From Hyphomicrobiales bacterium (lineage in GTDB: Bacteria; Pseudomonadota; Alphaproteobacteria; Rhizobiales; HXMU1428-3): 37,701 nt of DNA. The translations under genes and the position numbers were made by a program. Numbering within the stretch: the first letter of the stretch is position 1; every line of letters starts with the position of its first letter. The stretch is from positions 1-37,701 of the forward strand of contig JAEPQF010000018.1 in NCBI GenBank assembly GCA_017640685.1. Reading direction: 5' to 3'. Below, piece after piece: positions 1 to 9,964 of the stretch. The notes under the pieces were generated by a model. The model saw only the letters and a list, made by a program, of their open reading frames with translations. It was not told the DNA's origin and made no database searches.

Positions 1-864
1 TGTGCCATCATCTTCTTCAGGCATCAGTTCTGTCATCACTTCAGATTTAACTTCTGCGATGGCGTTTTGACGGGCTGATTTGTCAGCTAATTTATAAGCT
101 GCGATCAAAGCATCCTTTGCGATGCGCTCTACATCAGCTTGGTATTTAGATTTATCAACTTCAACCAAATCCCATGGGTCTTTAGCCGCTTTTTCTGCCA
201 AGTTGATGATTGCATCAATCACAGGTGCACAAGCTTCATGACCAAAGTTAACGGCCTTGAGCATGACGTCTTCTGACAATTCTTGCGCTTCTGATTCTAC
301 CATTAGAACCGCATCTGATGTGCCTGCGACAACTAGATCAAGAGATGTTTCTTCCATTTGATCTAGTGTTGGGTTGAGGACATATTCGCCGTCAATATAA
401 CCAACGCGTGAGCCACCAATTGGCCCCATAAAGGGAACGCCAGAAATTGTAAGTGCTGCAGAAGCTGCAACCATGGCTAAGACATCCGGGTCATTTTCCA
501 TATCATGAGATAGAACTGTAATGATCACCTGAGTTTCATTTTTAAATCCGTCAACGAACAACGGACGAATTGGCCGGTCAATCAGACGAGACACCAGTGT
601 TTCTTTTTCACTTGGGCGCCCTTCGCGTTTAAAATAACCACCAGGAATTTTACCCGCGGCATAAGCTTTTTCTTGATACGATACTGTGAGGGGGAAGAAA
701 TCAATGCCTGGCTTTACGCTCTTTGCTGCAACGACTGTTGCTAGAACAGATGTCTCGCCATATTGCGCAAGGACGGAACCATGAGCTTGACGCGCAATTC
801 TGCCTGTTTCTAATTTTAAGGTGCGACCACCCCATTCAATTTCTTCTCTGTGTATATCAAACAT
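1..864 (-). CDS. pnp: Polyribonucleotide nucleotidyltransferase (PNPase), N-terminal part; gene runs off the window start
   Basis: Reverse-strand translation begins [103 protein letters not shown], typical PNPase; adjacent to rpsO. Missing from the ORF track because it is truncated. Confidence 0.96.
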   Translation of the reverse strand, partial: MFDIHREEIEWGGRTLKLETGRIARQAHGSVLAQYGETSVLATVVAAKSVKPGIDFFPLTVSYQEKAYAAGKIPGGYFKREGRPSEKETLVSRLIDRPIRPLFVDGFKNETQVIITVLSHDMENDPDVLAMVAASAALTISGVPFMGPIGGSRVGYIDGEYVLNPTLDQMEETSLDLVVAGTSDAVLMVESEAQELSEDVMLKAVNFGHEACAPVIDAIINLAEKAAKDPWDLVEVDKSKYQADVERIAKDALIAAYKLADKSARQNAIAEVKSEVMTELMPEEDDGT

Positions 865-992
865 ATATTTTCTCTTCATACATTTCTGAACAGTCCTATT
901 GGCTCCCTCATTAGAACCTTAAAACTTTGTTCAGTTACTAAATGGCCCATCCATTTAGCAGTGCCTCATTAATTTCGTTTAGAGGGCTTTTT

Positions 993-1091
993 TGTGCTTC
1001 AGATGCCCACTAGGCATCCGCAAAATGTGCTTCAGATGAATTATTTGACGGGCCTTCAGGTTTCCCACTTGAAACCGGCCCTAAGCATCCG
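993..1091 (+). repeat. Family A hairpins: one single copy (993-1023) and one nested pair (outer 1027-1090, inner 1050-1081)
   Basis: GTGCTTCAGATGCCCACTAGGCATCCGCA; TTCAGATG-aattatttgac-[GGGCCTTCAGGTTTCCCACTTGAAACCGGCCC]-taaGCATCC. Confidence 0.85.
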
Positions 1092-1155
1092 AAATTCGAA
1101 TTCTTAAATTTCTTGAAAAGTGCTCTTTTGCTCTTTTCAAAGTTTTCTGTTTTCT

Positions 1156-1191
1156 AAAAAGAAAGGGGCAAGCTTAAGTTTAAGCATGCCC
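1156..1191 (-). terminator. Probable Rho-independent terminator downstream of rpsO
   Basis: Minus strand GGGCATGCTTAAACTTAAGCTTGCCCC followed by TTTCTTTTTAG. Confidence 0.6.
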
Positions 1192-1292
1192 TCTCAATTC
1201 ACATCCACGATATTGAAAAACAATTCGCGATGATTTCTAGAACCTGAAATTTTCTTAATGAATTCATTGTCAGCTTCTAAGTTTTTGTTTGG

Positions 1293-1374
1293 GCGTGTCT
1301 TTTTAGTGGCGCTTCAGTTGCCTACTCGCAACCGCGCTTTTCACAAAACCAGTACCCACTTTTGTGCGACACGC
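1293..1374 (+). repeat. Family C composite: outer palindrome with nested family A hairpin, abutting rpsO stop
   Basis: GCGTGTC-tttttagtg-[GCGCTTCAGTTGCCTACTCGCAACCGCGC]-ttttCACAAAAccagtacccacTTTTGTGc-GACACGC. Confidence 0.9.
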
Positions 1375-1375
1375 T

Positions 1376-1645
1376 CTAACGACGAATACCGAGGCGCTTA
1401 ATTAAATCCTGATAGCGTTCTTCGTTTTTACCTTTTACATAATCAAGAAGACGACGACGCTGGCTCACCATTTTTAGTAGGCCTCTGCGTGAGTGGTTGT
1501 CTTTTTTATGATCTTGGAAATGTTCAGTTAAGTTTGTAATACGCTCTGTTAGAATTGCAACTTGCACTTCTGGTGACCCTGTATCATCAGGTTTTACCGC
1601 GTATTCTTTGATCAATTCTTGCTTACGAGCAGGACTAATCGACAT
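1376..1645 (-). CDS. rpsO: 30S ribosomal protein S15
   Basis: 89 aa, [42 protein letters not shown]...[19 protein letters not shown]. Confidence 0.98.
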   Translation of the reverse strand: MSISPARKQELIKEYAVKPDDTGSPEVQVAILTERITNLTEHFQDHKKDNHSRRGLLKMVSQRRRLLDYVKGKNEERYQDLIKRLGIRR

Positions 1646-1687
1646 CGTGTTCTCCTTAAAAAATATATTTAAAATCTAATAATGGGG

Positions 1688-2611
1688 TTACTGGCCAAGA
1701 TTCATAACACGCGCTGGTTTGAACTCACCTTGTGAGACAACTCCCAACGCTACGATATTTGATCCGGACATTGCATATGCTGGCCCCTTGATGATTGGTG
1801 CATCTCGTCCCTTTAACAAGACGGCTTGCCCTAATCGTACTCTTGCCGCATCATCCTCATTTATGGCCACCGCCGGGATGTCGTCCAGCGCGGTCTCAAT
1901 GGGACATAATTGTTCTAACAATACGTCTCGAGCGGCTGCACTATGACTTAACTCTTCAAGTTTTTCCAGTGAAATCGACATTTTTTCCGTAAAAGGGCCA
2001 CTCTTTATACGTCTTAACCTTGATACATGGCCTAAACAGCCTAATTCACGACCAATATCGCGGGCGAGTGAGCGAATATAGGTGCCTTTGCCGCATTCTG
2101 CTGTGAATGTCATTTCCTCATCTTCTTGGAAAGATTTAATAGAAAGATCATAAATCGTGATTTCTCTCGATTTTATTTCGACTTTTTCACCGCTTCTTGC
2201 CAAGTCATAAGCGCGTTTTCCATCAATTTTAATAGCTGAAAATGCAGGAGGTGTTTGCAAGATTGTTCCAATAAAAATGGGTAGAACATCTCTTACTTCT
2301 TCTTCGGTTGGCCGCTTTAAACTGGTTGAGGTGACTTCACCTTCAAGATCATCCGTGCTGGTCTCCGATCCCCATTTAACGGTGAATTCATAAATCTTCC
2401 CACCCTCCATCACATTAGAGACAGTTTTCGTTGCTTCTCCTATTGCGATTGGCAAAATGCCAGTTGCCAGTGGGTCTAACGTGCCGGCATGTCCTGCTTT
2501 TTGAGCGTTAAAAATACGCCTTACAATTCCAACAGCTTTTGTTGAGGTTAGTTCAAGAGGTTTATCCAGAACCAACCAACCATGTATGCGCTCTCCGCGT
2601 TTGCGTGCCAT
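1688..2611 (-). CDS. truB: tRNA pseudouridine(55) synthase TruB
   Basis: GWLVLDKPLELTSTKAV...KAGHAGTLDPLATGILPIAIGEATK. Confidence 0.97.
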   Translation of the reverse strand: MARKRGERIHGWLVLDKPLELTSTKAVGIVRRIFNAQKAGHAGTLDPLATGILPIAIGEATKTVSNVMEGGKIYEFTVKWGSETSTDDLEGEVTSTSLKRPTEEEVRDVLPIFIGTILQTPPAFSAIKIDGKRAYDLARSGEKVEIKSREITIYDLSIKSFQEDEEMTFTAECGKGTYIRSLARDIGRELGCLGHVSRLRRIKSGPFTEKMSISLEKLEELSHSAAARDVLLEQLCPIETALDDIPAVAINEDDAARVRLGQAVLLKGRDAPIIKGPAYAMSGSNIVALGVVSQGEFKPARVMNLGQ

Positions 2612-2617
2612 TTTTTA

Positions 2618-2770
2618 TCTCTCACGGCTATTCCAAGCGCTAAACGCGCTTGGGCCTCCGAGGGGCGGCGCAACGCGCCGGGCTCCACTGACGTTTCGCC
2701 ATGTCCCTCAGCCTTTTTTGTCCTTCAGTTCCCCACCAGCAACCGGACCAAGGCTGAGCTCCTCCTTCGG
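2618..2770 (+). repeat. Family B multi-hairpin element (copy 1) with nested family A hairpin (2720-2748)
   Basis: CTCTCACGGCtattCCAAGCGCtaaacGCGCTTGGGCCTCCGAGGGGC-GGCGCaacGCGCC-...CCATGTCCCTCAGCC-[GTCCTTCAGTTCCCCACCAGCAACCGGAC]-GGCTGAGCTCC. Confidence 0.85.
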
Positions 2771-2793
2771 AACTTTTGCTATAAATTATTTTC

Positions 2794-3237
2794 TTAATTG
2801 TCTATTGATGGGTCAGTTTCAGGTTTTTCGCCAAGGTCTTGGGCGACTTTTTTTGAATTTAATACATCTGAAATGCGACCTGATTCATCAAAAGTTTCAT
2901 CAAGACGAAAGTGAAGCTCGGGCATATATTTGAGTGTGACTCGTCTTGATAATTCACCACGTAAAAATTTGCGGTGTCTAGTCAAAGCTTCAACAACAAC
3001 CTCTTTATTCTTGCCCCCTAAGGGCATAACAAAAACCGTTGCCTGGCGCATATCTGGACTGGTGCGAATTTCAGAAACCGTGATGATAACATCCAGCAAA
3101 TCTTCATCACGAATATCTATTCGTGTGAAAATTTGTGAAAGCTCATGACGCAAGTTTTCAGACACACGCAACTGACGTTGGCTTGGTCCTTTTTTTGCGC
3201 GTCTATCACTATTGTCTGAAGACTTAGATGATCCCAT
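2794..3237 (-). CDS. rbfA: 30S ribosome-binding factor RbfA
   Basis: 147 aa, QRQLRVSENLRHELSQIF...; between truB and infB. Confidence 0.95.
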   Translation of the reverse strand: MGSSKSSDNSDRRAKKGPSQRQLRVSENLRHELSQIFTRIDIRDEDLLDVIITVSEIRTSPDMRQATVFVMPLGGKNKEVVVEALTRHRKFLRGELSRRVTLKYMPELHFRLDETFDESGRISDVLNSKKVAQDLGEKPETDPSIDN

Positions 3238-3271
3238 TTTCTTGCCGCCTTAAAGCATTTCACTTCGTTTA

Positions 3272-3356
3272 AGCTTGTTTTTTTAGTTGTGCTTTAGATG
3301 CCCACAAAGCATCCGCACTATCCTAAAAACCGGTGCCCACTTTTAGGTAACAAGCT
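3272..3356 (+). repeat. Family C composite with nested family A hairpin (3289-3318)
   Basis: AGCTTGTTT-ttttagtt-[GTGCTTTAGATGCCCACAAAGCATCCGCAC]-tatCCTAAAAaccggtgcccacTTTTAGGt-AACAAGCT. Confidence 0.92.
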
Positions 3357-3367
3357 CTTTTTTTCTA

Positions 3368-3414
3368 AGCTTGTTATTTTCCTAAAACCGGTACCCACTT
3401 TTAGGTAACAAGCT
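3368..3414 (+). repeat. Family C palindrome without nested insert; 3' arm overlaps the infB stop codon
   Basis: AGCTTGTTA-tttt-CCTAAAAccggtacccacTTTTAGG-TAACAAGCT. Confidence 0.92.
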
Positions 3415-6094
3415 AAAGCGTGCGCTCGATTTTCTCGATGCGGAATGCTTCGATAATATCGCCTTTTTTCAGATCTTGATAATTTTCAAATGCTGTACCA
3501 CATTCTTGGCCTGTTGGCACTTCATTGACTTCATCTTTGAAGCGTTTCAACGTGCTAAGCTTACCTTCGTGAATAACAACATTTTCACGAATAAGACGCA
3601 CACCGGCACCGCGTTCCATTTTACCTTCTGTCACACGACAACCAGCAACTTTACCAACTTTTGAAATGTGGAAGACATCCAAAATTTCAGCGTTGCCAAT
3701 AAAGTGCTCTTTAATCGTTGGATCAAGAAGCCCTGACATAGCGTCTTTTACTTCATCAACCAGATCATAAATCACTGAGTAATATCTGATCTCTAAACCA
3801 TGTTGTTGAGCAGCAGCACGTGCTTGGATGTTTGCCCGCACGTTAAAGCCAAAGATGATGGCGTTACTTGCGTTAGCTAACGAGATATCAGATTCTGTGA
3901 TGCCGCCAACACCGCTATGGATCACACGGGCAACAACTTCATCTGTTCCTAGTTTTTCAAGTGCTGCAACAATGGCTTCAACAGAGCCTTGCACGTCACC
4001 TTTAATCAATACAGGAATTTCTTTTACATCTGCTTCATGAAGCTGGTTCATCATCTGCTCGAGTGTACGAACAGAACCGGCGCCCGCTGCGCGAATATCA
4101 CGGCGTTTCTTAATGCGGTATTCAGTAATTTCGCGAGCTCTTGCTTCATTTTCAACGATGCCAAATTGATCACCAGCTTCTGGTGCTGTGTTGAAACCAA
4201 GCACTTCAACTGGAACAGAGGGACCTGCTTCAACTACATTTTCACCATGATCATTGATAAGTGCGCGAACTTTACCCCATGCTCGACCCGCAACAATGAT
4301 TTGGCCAATTTTAATTGTGCCTCTTTGAACAAGCATTGTACCAACAGGACCGCGGCCGCGCTCAAGTTGGGCTTCAATCACAATGCCTTCGGCTCTGCGA
4401 TCTGGATTGGCCTTAAGCTCAAGGATTTCTGCTTGCATGTGGATGGCTTCAAGAAGATCGTTTAGGCCATCACCTGTTTTAGCAGAGACTTCGACTTCAA
4501 GCGTTTCACCGCTCATGCTTTCTACAATCACTTCATGTTGTAGTAGATCTGTGCGTACACGTTGTGGGTTGGCCTCTGGTTTGTCCATTTTATTGATGGC
4601 AACAATCAGTGGCACTTCAGCCGCTTTTGCGTGGTTAATGGCCTCGATGGTTTGTTGCTTCACGCCATCATCAGCCGCCACAACAAGGATCACCAGGTCA
4701 GTTACTTTTGCACCGCGCTCACGCATCGCTGTGAAAGCTTCGTGACCAGGTGTATCAATGAAAGTCACCTTCCGGTGATCTTCAGTTTCAACTTGATAAG
4801 CACCAATATGCTGTGTGATACCACCAGCCTCGCCAGAGACGACATTAGCTTTGCGTAATGCATCGAGAAGAGATGTTTTACCATGGTCAACATGGCCCAT
4901 GATTGTAACAACTGGCGCTCTTGGCTCCATGTTTTCATCATCATCAACTTCAGTAGTATAAAGACCTTCTTCAACATCAGCTTCAGATACACGGCGTGGA
5001 ATGTGCCCAAATTCTTGTACGATTAATTCAGCTGTATCGCCGTCAATCAAATCATTGATTTTGTGCATTTGCCCTTGTTGCATCATGAATTTAATCACGT
5101 CAACGCCGCGTTCTGTCATGCGGTTGGCTAATTCCTGAATGGTAACAGTTTCAGGAATTGTCACTTCACGTACAATTTTCTCACGAGGTGTTTGAGGTGC
5201 AGCTTTGTTCTTCTCACGCTCCCGCTTCCGTTTTAATGATGCAAGTGAACGCTCACGTTGGTTTTCATCCAACGCGTTAGAGATGGTTAATCGACCTTTC
5301 ACACGGCCTTCACCGCGACGATTACGCTCTGTTTTATTTTGTTTTTTCTTAGCTTCGTCAGAAACTGAAGCAGGCGAAATCTCACGTGGTTTAATCACTC
5401 TCTTGGCACCAGAGGCCTCAGCTTTTGCGTTCGCTGCTTCTAAATCAAGTGGATTAATGATTTTTGGCTGAGCTTTGGATTGATGTGGTTTACCTGATGG
5501 CGCCTTTGATGATTTCTTAGGTGCGGCTTTCGTTTTTTCTTCAGCCTGCTTTTCAGCTTCTTTTTTCGCTTCTTTAGCTTTTAGGGCTTCTTCTTCAGCT
5601 TTGCGTTTTGCTTCAAGTTCTTTTTTTGCCTTGATCGATTCTTGTTCGCGGCGATCAGCTTGCTCTTTAGCAATACGCTCCTCTTCTTCACGGCGCTCTC
5701 TTGCCTCTTCAAGCACTCTTAAGCGAGCGGCTTGCTCTTGATTAGACAAACCACCTTGTGCTGATTTGTTTTGCGCACCAGATTTTTTACCTGATGAACG
5801 GCCACCAGTATTGGCACCCGGTTTTGCAGAGCTTTTAGTCGTTGCTTGCACGGGCTTTTTAGCATCCTTTGGAGCTGCCTCAGCTTTTTTACTTGCTGAT
5901 TTATCTGCAGTTGTTCCAGGTTTTGTTAGTGTGCGTTTTTTCTTTTTTTCAACGACGACAGATTTCGACCGACCACCGCTTACATTTTGTCGAACGTGAC
6001 CGGCATCAACTGTTCGCTTTAACTTTAATGTGCCGCGCCCAGATTGCTCTGATGATTTGTTGCCAGTTTCTTTTGTTTCGCTCATAGATTCCAA
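3413..6094 (-). CDS. infB: Translation initiation factor IF-2
   Basis: GTPase core [26 protein letters not shown]...; long charged N-terminal region. Confidence 0.98.
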   Translation of the reverse strand: MESMSETKETGNKSSEQSGRGTLKLKRTVDAGHVRQNVSGGRSKSVVVEKKKKRTLTKPGTTADKSASKKAEAAPKDAKKPVQATTKSSAKPGANTGGRSSGKKSGAQNKSAQGGLSNQEQAARLRVLEEARERREEEERIAKEQADRREQESIKAKKELEAKRKAEEEALKAKEAKKEAEKQAEEKTKAAPKKSSKAPSGKPHQSKAQPKIINPLDLEAANAKAEASGAKRVIKPREISPASVSDEAKKKQNKTERNRRGEGRVKGRLTISNALDENQRERSLASLKRKREREKNKAAPQTPREKIVREVTIPETVTIQELANRMTERGVDVIKFMMQQGQMHKINDLIDGDTAELIVQEFGHIPRRVSEADVEEGLYTTEVDDDENMEPRAPVVTIMGHVDHGKTSLLDALRKANVVSGEAGGITQHIGAYQVETEDHRKVTFIDTPGHEAFTAMRERGAKVTDLVILVVAADDGVKQQTIEAINHAKAAEVPLIVAINKMDKPEANPQRVRTDLLQHEVIVESMSGETLEVEVSAKTGDGLNDLLEAIHMQAEILELKANPDRRAEGIVIEAQLERGRGPVGTMLVQRGTIKIGQIIVAGRAWGKVRALINDHGENVVEAGPSVPVEVLGFNTAPEAGDQFGIVENEARAREITEYRIKKRRDIRAAGAGSVRTLEQMMNQLHEADVKEIPVLIKGDVQGSVEAIVAALEKLGTDEVVARVIHSGVGGITESDISLANASNAIIFGFNVRANIQARAAAQQHGLEIRYYSVIYDLVDEVKDAMSGLLDPTIKEHFIGNAEILDVFHISKVGKVAGCRVTEGKMERGAGVRLIRENVVIHEGKLSTLKRFKDEVNEVPTGQECGTAFENYQDLKKGDIIEAFRIEKIERTL

Positions 6095-6327
6095 ATTTCC
6101 TGAATCTGCACTTACAGATTCCGTTTCTTTTCTTTTCGACCCACTGTCATTTTAGACATTTATGTCTTTGATCAATATTTCTTTCATTGATCAGTATTTG
6201 TCTTAATGACTTTTGCTTTTAACCTATTTGAGAGATGACTTTCATCAAAAGGGCTCTCTCACTTAATCTTTTTCAATATAAAATTTTTTTGCCCAAAGCG
6301 TTCTATCAAACCTTAGAAATGAAGGCA

Positions 6328-6957
6328 TTAGCTGTCATTGTAAGTGATTAATTTCTGTGTTGCCTCAATCATCGCTATTGATGCGCCACCCGTTTTTAAT
6401 CCTGCATGTATGACATTAGCCTGGCCAAAAGCCAAACTCAATTCTTCAGTTTTAAAGCAATAACATGGATTTTTGAGGCCACCTTGTTCCAAAATGCCAC
6501 TTTGTTCCAATTTTGTTCGAAACTTATAATCCAATTTCTCTGCTGTATCCATGCTTGCTTCCCTTGCATGGAATAGGGCTATTATACTCTCTTTTTCAAT
6601 GGCTGCCATGAGTTTTGTGAACCCATAAATGGCAAGACCTGATTTATTCGCCAGCTTTAACCGCCCCATTGCGGCTTTTTCCAACAAATCTTCTACCTGT
6701 TTTTCGATTTCAGGACCAACTTTAATGTCTTTTGCAAAACCACGGTGAAAGGTTTTTCGTTTCACTGCTTCTTTAATTGAACTGTGTTTTGCTGTTACCC
6801 AAACACCACGACCTGGCAGTTTGCCTTTTATATCAGGTGTTACAACATTATCAGGCGATAGCACAAACCGAAGTAATTTGCTTTTTTCCATCACTTCACC
6901 TGTTAGTGCACATCGCCGTTCTGGCCCTTTACTCTCCTTTTCTATTTTTATGCTCAC
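6328..6957 (-). CDS. YlxR-family (DUF448) RNA-binding protein with C-terminal L7Ae-like region
   Basis: RRCALTGEVMEKSKLLRFVLSPDNVVTPDIKGKLPGRGVWV; position between infB and nusA. Confidence 0.9.
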   Translation of the reverse strand: MSIKIEKESKGPERRCALTGEVMEKSKLLRFVLSPDNVVTPDIKGKLPGRGVWVTAKHSSIKEAVKRKTFHRGFAKDIKVGPEIEKQVEDLLEKAAMGRLKLANKSGLAIYGFTKLMAAIEKESIIALFHAREASMDTAEKLDYKFRTKLEQSGILEQGGLKNPCYCFKTEELSLAFGQANVIHAGLKTGGASIAMIEATQKLITYNDS

Positions 6958-6965
6958 TTTTTTTA

Positions 6966-7151
6966 GGCGCCTTTAGGTTGCCCACTAGCAACCGGCGCTG
7001 TTGCCTACAGAAATCGTAGTATATTAATCCGCGCAGTTTTTTTAGTCGTGCTTCAGATGCCACTTTTTAATGCGGCTTCGGTTTCCCACCAGAAACCGCC
7101 GCGAGCAACCGCGCTTTTTTTGCGCTTCAGATGCCCACAAAGCATCCGCGC
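6966..7151 (+). repeat. Family A cluster: single (6966-6998), nested pair (outer 7048-7114, inner 7072-7102), single (7122-7151) abutting the nusA stop
   Basis: GGCGCCTTTAGGTTGCCCACTAGCAACCGGCGC; GCGGCTTCGGTTTCCCACCAGAAACCGCCGC inside GTGCTTCAGATGCC...GAGCAACCGCGC; GCGCTTCAGATGCCCACAAAGCATCCGCGC. Confidence 0.88.
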
Positions 7152-7153
7152 TA

Positions 7154-8845
7154 TTATTCTTCCTTATCATCCTTTTCGCTAAAGATGGCTTCAGCATCTT
7201 CAAGAGGTGTTGAACTTTCAGCTTCTTCGGACGCTGTTTCTTCAGTTTCAGCTTCGTCTTCTACTGCTTCCTCTTCAGGTTCATCTTTTTTCAGATCTTC
7301 TTCGCTGATCCAGCCAGCTTTTACGCGGGCCTGCATGATCATTTCTTCAGCTTGGAATTTACGTAGATTAAATCCATCCAAGAAGCCTTCATATTTTGTG
7401 ACGTCACCATCTTTGCGCTCACTCCAACCGATAAGATCATCAGTTGCGCATTCGGCTAAGTCTTCCACGCATTTCACGTCGTTTTCGCCAAGGGCTACAA
7501 GCATTTCGATAGAAAGGCCTTCCACTTCGCGAATGTCATCTTGAATTTCAAGTTCTTTACAGCGCTTTTCAAGCTCAGCTTCTCTTTGCTCTAAATGTTC
7601 ACGAGCGCGGGTTTGGATTTCATCTGCTGTGTCTTCATCAAAACCTTCGATTGAAGAAATTTCAGATGGATCAACAAAGGCAACTTCGTTCACTGACGTA
7701 AAGCCTTCAGAGGCTAGCAATTGGGCGATGAATTCATCAACGTCCAACGCTTTCATGAACTTCTCAGTTCTTTCCGCAAATTCTTTTTGACGTTGTTCTG
7801 ATTCTTGTTGTTCAGTTAGGATGTCAATTTCCCACCCTGTTAATTGAGACGCTAAGCGAACATTTTGACCGCGGCGACCAATCGCCAAGCTCAATTGATC
7901 ATCAGGTACAACAACTTCAATACGCTCTAAGTCTTCATCCAAGACCACTTTAACAACTTCAGCTGGTGCTAATGCGTTCACAATGAATGTGGCTGCGTCA
8001 TGTGACCATGGGATGATGTCGATTTTCTCGCCTTGAAGCTCGTTTACAACCGCTTGTACACGGGCACCGCGCATACCAACACAGGCACCAACAGGGTCGA
8101 TTGAGCTATCTTGGCTGAGAACTGCGATTTTCGCGCGGCTACCAGGATCACGAGCAACAGATTTAATATTGACGATATTGTCATAAATTTCAGGAACTTC
8201 CTGGGCAAATAGTTTCGCCATAAATTCTGGACGTGTCCGGCTGAGGAAAATTTGCGGCCCTCTTTGTTCGCGGCGCACATCATAAATGTAGGCACGAACA
8301 CGATCACCATAGCGGAAGTTTTCACGTGGTAAGCTTTCATCTCGGCGGACAATGGCTTCAGCACGGCCGAGATCAACAACGACATTGCCATATTCAACAC
8401 GCTTTACTGTGCCGTTGGCGACTTCGCCAATGCGATCTCTATATTCTTCATATTGACGCTCACGCTCAGCATCACGCACTTTTTGAACAATCACTTGTTT
8501 CGCATTTTGAGCAGCGACACGCCCGAAATCCAGTGGCGGCAAATCTTCAGCAAGAACTTGGCCGATTTCAATGTCTTTTTGAGCGCGTTTTGCTGCTTTT
8601 AAGGTGATTTCAGTTGCTTCATTAACAACGGTTTCAACCACTTCTAGCAACCGCGAGAGTTTGATTTCACCTGTTACAGGATCAATTTTGGCCTGAATTT
8701 CATTTTCACTGCCATAACGGGATTTCGCTGCCTTTTGTATGGCATCTTCCATAGCTTCAATCACGACTTCACGATTGATCGACTTCTCACGGGCTACTGC
8801 TTCTGCGATTTGCAACAGTTCTAACCGATTGGCGCTTACAGCCAT
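7154..8845 (-). CDS. nusA: Transcription termination/antitermination factor NusA
   Basis: MAVSANRLELLQIAEAVAREKSINREVVIEAMEDAIQKAAKSRYG... The ORF-track start at 8908 reads through a repeat (MCLGNLKRHYKKNAKEKTENE), so the start is placed at 8845 with an upstream GGAG. Confidence 0.95.
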   Translation of the reverse strand: MAVSANRLELLQIAEAVAREKSINREVVIEAMEDAIQKAAKSRYGSENEIQAKIDPVTGEIKLSRLLEVVETVVNEATEITLKAAKRAQKDIEIGQVLAEDLPPLDFGRVAAQNAKQVIVQKVRDAERERQYEEYRDRIGEVANGTVKRVEYGNVVVDLGRAEAIVRRDESLPRENFRYGDRVRAYIYDVRREQRGPQIFLSRTRPEFMAKLFAQEVPEIYDNIVNIKSVARDPGSRAKIAVLSQDSSIDPVGACVGMRGARVQAVVNELQGEKIDIIPWSHDAATFIVNALAPAEVVKVVLDEDLERIEVVVPDDQLSLAIGRRGQNVRLASQLTGWEIDILTEQQESEQRQKEFAERTEKFMKALDVDEFIAQLLASEGFTSVNEVAFVDPSEISSIEGFDEDTADEIQTRAREHLEQREAELEKRCKELEIQDDIREVEGLSIEMLVALGENDVKCVEDLAECATDDLIGWSERKDGDVTKYEGFLDGFNLRKFQAEEMIMQARVKAGWISEEDLKKDEPEEEAVEDEAETEETASEEAESSTPLEDAEAIFSEKDDKEE

Positions 8846-8867
8846 TTCATTCTCCGTCTTTTCCTTA

Positions 8868-8955
8868 GCGTTCTTTTTATAGTGGCGCTTTAGGTTTCCT
8901 AAGCACACAAACCGTGCTTAATCCTAAAACCGGTATCCACTTTTAGGCGGAACGC
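8868..8955 (+). repeat. Family C composite with degenerate family A insert, between rimP stop and nusA start
   Basis: GCGTTC-tttttatagtggcgctttaggtttcctaagcacacaaaccgtgcttaat-CCTAAAAccggtatccacTTTTAGGcg-GAACGC. Confidence 0.85.
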
Positions 8956-8985
8956 AATATGTGGCAGTTTGATTAATTCATAAAA

Positions 8986-9543
8986 CTAACCATCTTGCTC
9001 TGATTGAGTGCGCTCTTGGGCACTTTTTAACAATTCATCTGTCATTACAAGTTTCGCACTTGCGAGCATTGCTTTGTTGAAGCCGAGTGTTACCGGCTCA
9101 TCGCCGTCATTTAAACGAACATTCATAAGCAACTCATCATCTTCAAAACCTTCAATTGTGCCTTTAAATCTTTTCCGGCCTTCAATTGCTTGTTTTGTTT
9201 CAATTTTCGCTTCAAAGCCCAACCAGCTTTGAAAGTCTCTCATTCGAACCAACGGGCGATCAATACCAGTTGATGAAACTTCCAGGTGATAATTACCTGG
9301 GATGGGGTCATGGCTATCTAAAAAAGGTGAAAGTTCTTTAGAAATTATCTCACAATCTTTAACACCAAATCCACCGTTTGCTTTGTCTGCCATGATTTGA
9401 ACTGTCATGCCATCACGGCCAGAGACTATGACCCGAACAAGCAAATAGCCAAGATCTGTAATCACAGGCTCTACAAGCGAGGCAATATCACCCGCGAGGC
9501 CTGTTTCTGTTACAAATCTTTTATCCAGATCTTCTGTTTGCAT
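8986..9543 (-). CDS. rimP: Ribosome maturation factor RimP
   Basis: LVEPVITDLGYLLVRVIVSGRDGMTVQIMAD...YHLEVSSTGIDRPLVRMRDF. Confidence 0.95.
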   Translation of the reverse strand: MQTEDLDKRFVTETGLAGDIASLVEPVITDLGYLLVRVIVSGRDGMTVQIMADKANGGFGVKDCEIISKELSPFLDSHDPIPGNYHLEVSSTGIDRPLVRMRDFQSWLGFEAKIETKQAIEGRKRFKGTIEGFEDDELLMNVRLNDGDEPVTLGFNKAMLASAKLVMTDELLKSAQERTQSEQDG

Positions 9544-9547
9544 TTCT

Positions 9548-9654
9548 CTCTCTCACGGGCTATTCCGCTGCTACGCTGCGGGCCCTCCGAGGGGCGGCGC
9601 TTGCGCCGGGCTTTGCCATGTCCTTCAGCCTGAAAAGGGCTGAACTCCTTCTTC
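9548..9654 (+). repeat. Family B multi-hairpin element (copy 2, no family A insert)
   Basis: CTCTCACGGGCtattCCGCTGCtacGCTGCGGGCCCTCCGAGGGGCGGCGCttGCGCCGGGCtttGCCATGTCCTTCAGCCtgaaaaGGGCTGAACTCCTTCTTC. Confidence 0.88.
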
Positions 9655-9725
9655 GTTTTTCTAGTATTTATCTATTGGTTTTAGTCGCCATTTATCAAAC
9701 ACATGACCCTTTTTTTCAATTCATC

Positions 9726-9758
9726 AAAACAAAAAGAGCGGACCCGAGGACCCACTCT
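9726..9758 (-). terminator. Rho-independent terminator downstream of trmB
   Basis: Minus strand AGAGTGGgtcctcgggtCCGCTCTTTTTGTTTT. Confidence 0.75.
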
Positions 9759-9964
9759 GACGAGAGATGATCAAATAAGGCATGATCATGAGTTGATAGA
9801 TATATAGTGCTTTATTGGGAAAATCGCAAGTTTTTTATCGTTTTGAGAGATTTCGTGGCACTTTTAAAGCCTTTGATTTTGGCTTTATTAGATAAATTCA
9901 ACAGGTTGTTGCCTATAAATGCCTCTCTGCACACTCAAAATTGATAGATTTGCGCTGTTTATGT

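Noticed and set aside
3476-5471. Numerous + strand ORFs inside infB and other minus-strand genes
   Set aside because: Antisense shadow ORFs of well-conserved genes with no recognisable domains.
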